Positions 37,201 to 46,300 of a stretch of DNA of 64,000 nucleotides are shown piece after piece (positions within the stretch are counted from its first letter, which is position 1; each line of letters opens with the position of its first letter). The notes beneath the pieces were generated by a model, which was given only the letters and a program-made list of their open reading frames with translations, did no database searches and was not told the DNA's origin. Source of the stretch: Euptelea pleiosperma (lineage: Eukaryota > Streptophyta > Magnoliopsida > Ranunculales > Eupteleaceae); contig CM068544.1 in NCBI GenBank assembly GCA_035048495.1, positions 50,245,893 to 50,309,892 on the forward strand, read 5' to 3'. The translations under genes were made by a program, and so were the position numbers.

Positions 37201-40200
37201 ATCCCAGCCATATATATATATAAGCAATCTCAGGGTTTATGGGCAGTAACTGAGTTTTAAAATTTCTGAACTTGTGCAACTTTTCTTTCAAATTACAGCT
37301 TGAGGCCTTCAATAAGATGCTGATTTAAATCATATGCTACCAAATCTGCACAAGCTGTTACTGGGAATCCTGCTGATAAAGTAGCAGATAGCAGAGTGAA
37401 GGAAGTGAGGTTCAATAAATTACAGCATTTCTTAAGAACAGAGATTGGAATATAAGGTGGCAAGGTCAGGCAGTAAAGGGTGTTTTGCAACCATCAAGTT
37501 TGCTCACCAGATCTCGTTTTGGGGAACTCCTTTCTAAACATTTCCTCAGGTTTTGCACATGGTTCCAGCTAAGCTGCAAGAATTTTAGTTGCTTCTATTG
37601 GTAATGATGTGGTATGCATTGATTGGCCATTTTGTCAAACCAGTGTTCCAGTTCAACGGTTCTTCCACTTTGATTTCATTTATTATCTTTGTAACACCAA
37701 CCCCACAAAATCATGAACCCAAAGCTTAATTAATTCTCATTTGATAGGGAATCCAGCCTGTTGAATGTTCATTGAGTCAATAGAGAGTATAGGGTGTCAG
37801 CTAGAAGGTTCAAAGCAGGCAAATTGGGATAAAGTATCAAGTAGAGTATGGAGCTCTCAGAAAGGGTGATGCTTTTCTAAGTTATTGGGTCCGTGACTCA
37901 TGGACTAGAAGGTTGTTAGCGGATAGTGTGTTCCCGCGCACGTGTTGTGTTGGCCCGACAACCCTTTGTTATACATAGTTGCTTCGCCTTTCCCCAACAG
38001 GTCGATCGTTTGGGGTAAATGGTTGTTTAACATGGTATCAGAGCCTTAAGGCCTGGGAGGTGGCGGGTTCAAGTCTCCAGCGGAGTGTATTCCCACTGAA
38101 GGGGCGTGTTAGCGGATGGTGTGTTCCCGCGCACGTGTTGTGTTGCCCCGACGACCCGTTGGTATACATAGTTGTTTCACCTTTCCCCAACAGGTCGATC
38201 TTTTGGGGTAAATGGTTGTTTAACAAAGGTGACTTCTATAATCTTACCTCTTAGGCTTCCAAAAGGAATATAGGCCACTGGCAGCTCAGTAAAACAAGAG
38301 ATCATGTCCTGGAACTTTGTGTGGGTTTGAAGACTTTGTTCAATTACGTTATTAGGAGTGCTTGTGAGCTAATCAAATCCTTATCTAGGAGAGGATCAAT
38401 GGGAACCTTCTATACATTGAGGAAGCCATTCCCTAGTTAGCTTAACTTTGTTTCATCACTTAGCTATCAAACAAGAAAGGAAAAAAGAGACCTGATCTAT
38501 AAGCTGTGGATTGAAATTATATTAAACAAGCCATTGAATTCATGGATAACTAGCATAACAACCTAAGAGAACCAAAACAGACCATGAAATATCATTGGTA
38601 AGTTTCTTTGCCAGCACACACTTACAAGGCAGCTAAAGAACAGGTCCACCCTGATAAAAACTATTTGAAGAAAACAAGTTATCTGGCAAGAATAAAAGAA
38701 TCATACCGTTATAGTTAGTTGTCCAGCCAGGATAAAAACAGCAATGAAGCTATTGATCTGCGCAAACAACCTTCTTCTGTCAAGAGGGCTCGTAACAGTT
38801 GTGGCAATTACAGTTATTTTCTGCCATAATGAAAATAGTCATAAGGATGTGAAGAAAAAATAGAATAGATCATAAGAAGTTTCCTTATCTCCACGAAGGG
38901 AAACTTCTCATTAAAAGCTAATAGAATTAAAATATAGTGGTCTAATATCAAATACAAAAGAAAATAATTGATCAATGCAAGCAGCCTGAAATAAGAACAT
39001 TTTCCCTTAAAAATGATCCTTCCCAATTGGAGATTTCAGGATCTGTGTGAGACTTCAATGGGCATTTCAGTAACAAACTGAACAAACTTCAGGCACAGTT
39101 CTGTACTTCCACTAAGCAGTAGCAAATCAGGGTAAATATGACTAAATAATGCATTTTTAAATTTTTGGCAAGGGAAATCTAAGGATATCTCAAAAGGCTT
39201 CTTTTGTTCTGTTTTTCTTGGTTTTCTATCAGAGAAATGTTGGCTGGCTAAACAAGAACAAAAAGAAGGCAATATGTAACAGGTTTACATATCTTTTCGA
39301 TAAACTATAAACATAAATACCCCGTGAAAATCTCATGATATTTTCACAAAGTTTCTTGCACAAAAACAGAAAATTAATTTCTTGCTAGATAAATAATTTA
39401 TGGCAGAAAAGTATTTTTATAACATCTTTTTTTAAATCTCAAAAAATACCACAAAAATAATGTTGAAAAATACTAGCGAAATTTTGACAGAGTTCTGCAT
39501 GATCATTGACTTTGTAGATAATACATAAATGTGGTTGAGTTTGGCTTACAAAACAGTCTTAACTTCACACTGAATAAGAAATGTAGGATATACATTGAAA
39601 GGTTGACTTAATACTAAAAAAAAGCCTTTTATCTTGAAACAAAATGCTTGTTATACCTGAAAATAAAAGAAGGAAGAGACAACTGCACTCAGCCATAGGA
39701 ATAAAGACACAAAGAGCAGGTAAGTTGATGACATTATCAGTCGTATCCCATCTAACATGACCCATAGTTGAGGCTTCACCACAGAGGAAGATGGCTTGGG
39801 TGAAGATCCTGTACGAGCAAGTCTCGTTTGCTCATCAGCCTCAGCATGTTGATCAGGATCAGCTTCTCTAAGAGCAAAAGGAACCAAGTCAAGAAATGAA
39901 ATAGAAGCAGTAGATTTAACACATACAAACCCATTTTAGTGCAAGTCCAATTATCCGCGAGAGACTAACTGGCAAAGCCTAAAAGGACCAGTATACCCAG
40001 ATATTGCAGCTCAATTCAAAGAGCATGGAGAAAATTATTAAGCGGTATATTTAGAAGTTTCACACACAACATTAGTTGCATGCAAGTATTTTGTACTCAT
40101 AAACTTGACTGCAGCTTTCAAATCATAAGCAATAATCTTCCAATGTCTCCAAGTCCGAAGATGACTTTAATATTATAAAGTTGAGTGTTTGCAATAAATC

Positions 40201-43024
40201 ATTTATAGTTGACCAAATGAACTTTAACAACTCATCACAAGATTGCACTCATGGTAATGTTATTTCCATCCCCACTTCTTTTGAGTTTGATTATTAAAGA
40301 AACCACATCAATACAAGAAATCAAAAGTTGAACAGGTACCCAAAATAAATGCTCAGAAATGAACAGATCACCTGATACCTGATAACAAGCTGTATCACAT
40401 TGATACAGTAACAAATTACAAAATGGGACATTTAACCGCAGAAATATTTTAGTACTAAATTCGTGCCTGTAATTTGTCAGCGAAAAATGTCCGGTCATTC
40501 TCCAAGGGTCACTCACTAAAATAAATGAAGCAACATAAATCCAAGAATTCAACTGACCTGATGGAAGAGAGTTCTTCAGAGTCATGGGATACAGCCTGGC
40601 TGATGCCTCTCGATGACTGTGCAGCAAGCTCCATCAAGAGAGCAGCAAAGAGGAGCAAAACTGAGAGGAAGCATTGATTAAAAACCAATTGTCAGAAGAT
40701 GATTAAAAAAAGGCAGCATGTACACAAATATAACTTCGGGTCACTGGAAAAGGGCATACATACAAGGTCCTAGCCAAGCCATTCCTGCGGCAAACAATGA
40801 GCCAAAGAGCTGGCCAAGTGTAGCACCAGCACCGATGAACCCAAACAATCTTGAACCTGTCTGAATACAAAACAAAGTTAGACTTGCACGAAATTTACTA
40901 ATTCTCTTTAATGCTATCTGGATACAGACCTCATTGTCCATCACATCAATCACTCTAGCCCATGTTGAAGAAATGGTGATAAGATTCAGCAATGAAACCT
41001 TCAGAAAACAAAAAGAATTTCTGATCAGAAGAACAATTTTAAAGAAAAGACTCATCAGCAACATTTGATAATCAAAACTATTCACTAGTTGCTCAGTAAC
41101 CAAGAAGGGTTATAATCATACCCAAAGAAACAGGCCAATTCTAACTGAAATGTAAAACCATCCATGATAACCCCAACCTGCAGAATGTGCAGGAGTGCCT
41201 TGACTAACATCGACATCCTGAACCTCTTTAGAATTGGATTGAGAAACCGAAACCTGGATATAGCAAACCAGTTCAGTACATCATGATACATAGAGTTAAA
41301 AATATTATTATAAATAAAAAATTAACTCAAAATTTATTTATATATCTGTTCCTACCTTGGAACCAGAAAATGAGTATCCAGATGAGGAAGAGTGCCATAG
41401 AATGAAGAATACAACGAGGGACACACTAAAAAACCTGTGTATCAAAACCAAAGCCTGAAATTTCAAGAAGCACCCATCACGCAATGGTATGAGAAGGAAC
41501 ACCAAATCAACACTGGTCACAAAGCCATAGCAATATTAAATAAACCCAGACCCATTGATACAGGCACCGGTAAATGATCAATAAAAACATCTTAAGCACC
41601 AGTTTCTAGAGTCACTCATCAAGTTCGGCGTTTAAAAGGTAATAATTAACCTAATATGTATGTGTTATTAAGTTCTTACGCGGGATGATACATAACAACG
41701 AACCATTTGCTGAAATACTGTTATGACCCAAACTGTATAAGGGCCTAGCTTTCCGCTCCACTATCACCTAGGTGCTTTTGGAGTATTGGTTAGGTTCCTA
41801 ACATTTGGTATCAGAGCCAACCCCATGTCACGGGTTCAAGTCACGGGAAGGGTGACCTGGGGAAAGGGCCACCTGGGGCTCGCTCAAAAAAGAGAAAATA
41901 GGGGTACTGGAAAAAATGTCGGGGCCCGCTCACAAAAAAAATGAGAAAAAAGGGGTACCAGAGTGAAAGTCGTCTCAGAGTGGGCCACCATGATGTCCAC
42001 CTTGGAAGCGTGGTGGAATGTTATTATCCAAACTGTTTAAGGGCTTAGCTTTCCGCTCCAGTATCACCGAGGTGCTTTTGGAGTATTGGTTAGGTTCTAA
42101 CAAATACTTGTCATACAGTCTAGAATAAGTAAAAAACCAATGCAAAATTAGCAATCTAAATTAAGCATATGTATTTCAATGTCATGTTTCAACGTCAATA
42201 TTTCATTCAAACAAAGGAAATTCAGTCCACAAAATTAAAGAATAATACAAGAGAGTGGATTTTCCATACCTTCCCTTTGGAAAGATGAGGCAATGAGAAG
42301 ATGAGAGTTGAAATCGGGGCAGCAACCAATGTGAGTACTAAGGATCCCACGAAAAGGCTAGGGAGGTTCATTAGACCTAAGGATATTGCACCTTCATCGC
42401 GTAACGGAAGAACAACAAAGTACGCACTTAAAATCTGCAAATCAAAATCAAATATGGATCAGAAAATAAGACCAAAAGGAGCTACAAAATAGAAATTGCG
42501 AGCAGTAGCACTGCAACGCCCCACACCTCAAGCAAGCTATTTGTGTTAAACAACGTAAGGTGGTAGAAGCAGGAGGAACTGAATCTATTGAGAGGCACGC
42601 GTTACTAAAAGACCTCGTTTTTATCTACTGTACAGATGCTAAAATCGGAAGGCCAAAAATTCATGAATAAAAACCTAAAACATGATCAAATCGCTGAAAA
42701 ACGAATAATTTTAACGATAAAACCTAAGAATTCAAAAATAAACCTCTCGATCATGCAGGCAGAGCTAATTCTAACAATTACGCAGGAACAGAAATGGAAA
42801 AATTCATGACTTTTTTATGTTGAAATTTCGTCGAAAAGAGGATACAGATTAAACAAAAGAAATTACAGAAATCACAAAATCGAAACCCTAGATCTGGAGA
42901 TCAAATAAAAAAGAGAACTAACAAAGAAGAAACATGAAGACGAGTGGAGCAATGCAGAGATCTCGTGAGGATGAACTGAGACAATCGACGTAACGATCGC
43001 CTCTAGGCGAGGTAGATTTATCAT
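34298..43024 (-). CDS. Polytopic membrane transporter, ATP/ADP-translocase/MFS-like (13 exons)
   Basis: Exons in reading order: 43024-42923, 42434-42270, 41454-41356, 41253-41122, 40998-40930, 40860-40764, 40660-40558, 39867-39657, 38820-38707, 35547-35416, 35187-35107, 34854-34738, 34384-34298 (stop TAA). All borders are GT/AG and frame-keeping, giving 502 residues. The start at 43024 is chosen because it is in frame with the first hydrophobic helix (CFFFILSAYFVVLPLRDEG). Several further helices are visible (ALVLIHRFFSVSLVVFFILW, WFYISVRIGLFLWVSLLNLI, PFLLLFAALLMEL). The block WARVIDVMDNETGSRLFG (179-196) followed by FIGAGATLGQLFGSLFA resembles the signature of bacterial and plastid nucleotide-translocase-like MFS proteins. 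Substrate and membrane are unknown. Introns carry two TRIM elements and a MITE, all outside exons. Confidence 0.85.
36816..37209. mobile_element. Foldback MITE with GGCTGGGATA ends in a transporter intron
   Basis: Left GGCTGGGATACGTTGACTCA then TGCTATTCTTT; right, inverted, GGCTGGGATAAAATGACGCA then TGCTATTCTT. Flanked on both sides by TATATATA, suggesting insertion into a TA repeat. The interior shares the GGTGAGGATGATCTCCTCAC hairpin with the 20186/25704 family. Confidence 0.8.
37914..38225 (+). mobile_element. Complete TRIM/SMART LTR retrotransposon 1 (312 bp)
   Basis: Two 119-bp direct LTRs (37914-38032 and 38107-38225) start TGTTAGCGGAT and end GGTTGTTTAACA and differ at 8 positions. 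The primer site TGGTATCAGAGC (38033-38044) abuts the left LTR and matches the 3' end of plant initiator Met-tRNA. A purine tract GAAGGGGCG precedes the right LTR. Target duplication AAGGT at 37909-37913 and 38226-38230 is perfect. The 74-bp interior has no coding capacity and contains a B-box-like GGGTTCAAGTCTCC. Confidence 0.95.
41719..42102 (+). mobile_element. Complete TRIM/SMART LTR retrotransposon 2 (384 bp)
   Basis: LTRs of 85 and 84 bp (41719-41803, 42019-42102) start TGTTAT and end TTCTAACA or TTCCTAACA. Primer site TGGTATCAGAGC at 41806-41817, two bases after the LTR. Target duplication AATAC at 41714-41718 and 42103-42107 is perfect. The interior has no frame, but has two GGGGTACYRG stretches and a GGGTTCAAGTC word. 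The LTRs are unrelated to those of TRIM 1. Confidence 0.95.
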
Positions 43025-43278
43025 TTTCCTTGCTCTCTGTTTTCACAAAGAATTCGATCGACCGTTGAAGAAGAATAACAACAAAAGAGAACCCGAGTCT
43101 ACGATAGCTTCTGAACTTCGTCGTATGTTGACTTTGTTCTTCATTTCCGGTCGAGAGAGGAAAAAAGTAATCGAATGCACAGAAAGTCTCCTGGAGGCTG
43201 GGACTGGGAGAGACATACGACATCCGTGAAACTTTTTTGCTCCTACCGATTGAGGAAACTTTGATCATTCACCTCCCA

Positions 43279-43690
43279 GAAATGCCACGTGACAATTTTT
43301 GGGCCCACTTACCCATGATTGATTGGCCCACCTCCTCTCCTTGCCGATCTACACACAAAAAAATCAGCCCAATTGATGATTTATAGCTATAAGATTTCTA
43401 GTTGATCGATTCGAGCATTATTTTGGGACTCATACCAAATGGTTGGGCAGATCTCCGAAAGGTTGGCTTAACACTCCTGGATCAGTGGGTCTGGAAGGGT
43501 GTACCATGTGGCATTTTGGGAGGGCAAGGATGAAAGTTCGATCTACCCGGAAGGAGCAAAAGCTTTTCCGGACGGTCCATAAATTATGGAGTGCACGTGT
43601 TGCGTCATCCCTCATAAGTCATAAGACCTTTGGTTTTATTTGTCCGTACGGATAACATCGCCGAATATTATGCCACGTGGCATCCTTAAG
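43279..43690. mobile_element. Palindromic G-box MITE pieces next to the transporter promoter
   Basis: GCCACGTGACAATTTTTGGG and, about 230 bp on, GGGTGTACCATGTGGCATTT are decayed inverted arms with an AATCAGCCCAATTGATGATT marker. A further arm end (TATGCCACGTGGCATCC) is at 43670-43686. Confidence 0.5.
43284..43293. promoter_or_regulatory. G-box-like motif upstream of the transporter gene
   Basis: GCCACGTGAC lies about 260 bp before the proposed ATG, at the end of a palindromic MITE fragment (43279-43690). A perfect GCCACGTGGC follows at 43673-43682. Confidence 0.4.
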
Positions 43691-43830
43691 GATTTCAGTA
43701 TTAAACTTTTGCTCTGTGCTTAACTTAGGGTATTATTCAAATAAATTTTATTTACATTAATAGAGGCCAATAATTAAGAGTTGCTTGATTACAAAAAAAA
43801 AAAAAAAGTTAATTAAGAGTTGCTTACCCC

Positions 43831-44628
43831 AAGGGTTTAAATGGACTGTTAATATAATGGTACAATGGACAGGGGCATTACCATTATTTCCGTTGTAACG
43901 GCCAAAATTTTAGGAAAAATCTATGATACCGACTTCGGTATCAAACTTTTGATGCCGAAGTCCCTCAATTTGCCACGTAGTAGACTCTTTCGGGCCCACT
44001 GACTCCATGAATATTTGGCCCACATCTCGGTGGACCCACACAACAAAAATCAGCGTGATTACCAATTTCTAGCCATTGAATTTGAGCACTTTTTCATCAT
44101 GGGCTTGGAACCCCTTCATAGTTATGTTCATGAAGCCCATGATGAAAAGTGCTCAAATCCTACAGCTAGAAATCACCAATCACGCTGATTTTTGGTGTGT
44201 GGATCCACCAAGATGTGGGCCAAATATTCATGGAATTGGTGGGCCCGAAAGAGTTTACTACGTGGCAAATTGAGGGACTTCAGCATCAAAATTTTTATAC
44301 CAAAGTCGGTATCAAAGACAGCCCGAAATTTTAATAGACAAAAACAGAAAAATAACAAACATATTTTAAATTAGAAATTCAAAATTCAAATAAAGAATAA
44401 AGTTTAAAATAATGAAAAACAACTGCAAATTACGAATAAAGGATGTTTAATTTTAAAACATTATCCAAAATAACAGACGGCATTTTCGGTACAATGGCTG
44501 TTATTTTAAAATAAATGTATATTACGAAAATAACACCATTAGAAGGAGATAGTGTTAAATCTGAAATAACATAATGGGGTTAGAGTGTTGCGATTATTTT
44601 TATTATAATGGCCGTTTTTAAACCATTA
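43831..44628. mobile_element. hAT-like MITE, ATAACGG family, hosting a nested palindromic MITE
   Basis: Ends AAGGGTTTAAATGGAC and GGCCGTTTTTAAACCATTA; flanks CTTACCCC (43823-43830) and CTTACCCT (44629-44636) match at 7 of 8 bases. The interior AACGG words are split by the palindrome at 43925-44313. Confidence 0.75.
43925..44313. mobile_element. Long palindromic MITE able to form a 180-bp hairpin
   Basis: The left arm 43925-44106 (GATACCGACTTCGGTATCAA to CATCATGGGCTT) and right arm 44133-44313 are inverted copies at roughly 88-90% identity with a 26-bp loop. Arm ends carry TTTGCCACGTAGTA, a decayed G-box. Inserted inside the hAT-like MITE. Confidence 0.85.
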
Positions 44629-44636
44629 CTTACCCT

Positions 44637-46240
44637 TCTAAAGTTTCACTGAAATTTTGAAATATGAGCAAAAATTTCAGTTCATGATGGGACCTGCCTA
44701 AAACCTAAGTTGAAATTGAAAATCCTTGTGAAGATCTCCATTATGTTGTAACTAGTGGGCTGTGTGTGATTGTAGGGGTTCTAGAAGAAGTGACAGAATA
44801 AGAAAATTTCAACCTAAATGGCAGTTTAGAAGATTATTTTGGAGGGGGGGCAAGCTGTAAATTAGACAACTTGAGACAATAAGAAAATCAAAATTCTGAA
44901 GTCGTCTATGAAGAAGGTATGTAGTTATTAAGGCGATGTTTTGGAAATAAGAAATAGTATAGAAAGTAATGAAGTTGAATATTTAAACAGGTTTTTTTTT
45001 CCAATGATTGGTAAGCTTTTTGGAACAGGGAAAATATATTGTCAGTGTTCTAGTCTTGGATCGATAAACATGGTTGAAGATCAAAGCGTGCATGAGCTTG
45101 CCTACATACCTGAATCTGAACAGAGAGTTGGCAGGAACATTTTGAGTATTTCAACTGCAATATCATCTACCATGATCAGCTTTTCCTCTCTCCTCTTAAG
45201 AAACTTGAACTTCTACATCTACTAATGCAATGTAGGACTACTTTGTTTCTTGTACTTTGAAAAAAAAAAAAGTAAAGCTTTTACAGGATTTCCATGAGCC
45301 AATACTCCATGGGTCAGTGGCCTTTGAGAGGGGAAAAATCTACACATTGAGCAACTTTGAACATCAGATTTTTTTTCCAGAATTCCCAACCTCCACAACC
45401 AATCTGACACGTAGAAAATTTTGCCTCACAACGCTTGACCAAGTGTCATGCAAAATATGGGCCACCGATTTATACTTGAGTTGGGGTCCACAGTACTTTC
45501 TAGTATATTCCCATCAAATCATGTGGGCCCCACCTCCATGTGTATAGATGGTGTCACTTGTTTTGCAAGACCCCTTTTTGATCATGCATTGCATCATGCA
45601 ACAGTTTCCCCAAACACCCCTAAGTATTCTTGGCACATTCAATACATGTAAAGAGAACATGAAGTCTAGTCACGTGGCATTGCAGAATACGATCTCCATC
45701 AAATGCATGCAGACATGATTGTCAATCTTACTGTCCAACCAATGGCCACATCAGGGGTTATCTGGCATCCAAATGAGATAATGGCCCCACGTCCTGCACA
45801 AATCAGTCCAAATCCTGAACCATAGCCTTTGCAAAGACAACAACCTAAAACTGAGTTAATTGAGACAGCTACACCAATAAAGTAGTTTATTCTGCAATTT
45901 TCAAGTTTTGCCACTCATCCTACACCAGATTCAAGGGCCAGTCATCCATCTTGGGCCCTACCAAAAAATTGAACTGCCTGGATGATCATAACCCATTCAA
46001 TCTTTGGACTTCTGCCGCATTGTTTATGAACATCAAAATAAGGCAATTGATCAAGATGGCCACAATCATCTGATGGAATCAGTTTCTAGCATGGAAATCT
46101 AGGATGAACCCTGCATAAAGAAAAGGCACAAGTGCATCGTCTAATGAAGAATAGCAAGATAGACATTTCTTGTGAACAGCAATCCCGTTTGTATATAAAC
46201 TACTGTTCCCAAATTGCCTGAATCTGACCCCCTGCAGCAG
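44637..46240. other. Intergenic between transporter and ETG1, no gene seen
   Basis: A 94-codon frame at 44941 and others lack recognisable domains. The part next to 46240 should include the 3' untranslated region of the minus-strand ETG1 gene. Confidence 0.45.
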
Positions 46241-46300
46241 ATAGAGATTGAAATATATTTACAACCATTTCACATCAAAGAATTCCCTCAGTTTCTCAAA

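Noticed and set aside
42918..43268. Start codon at 43268 for the transporter gene (116-codon frame)
   Set aside because: This frame leaves one base at the GTTAGT donor and would shift the next exon out of the ILSAYFVVLPL frame; the ATG at 43024 keeps frame and joins a continuous hydrophobic helix.
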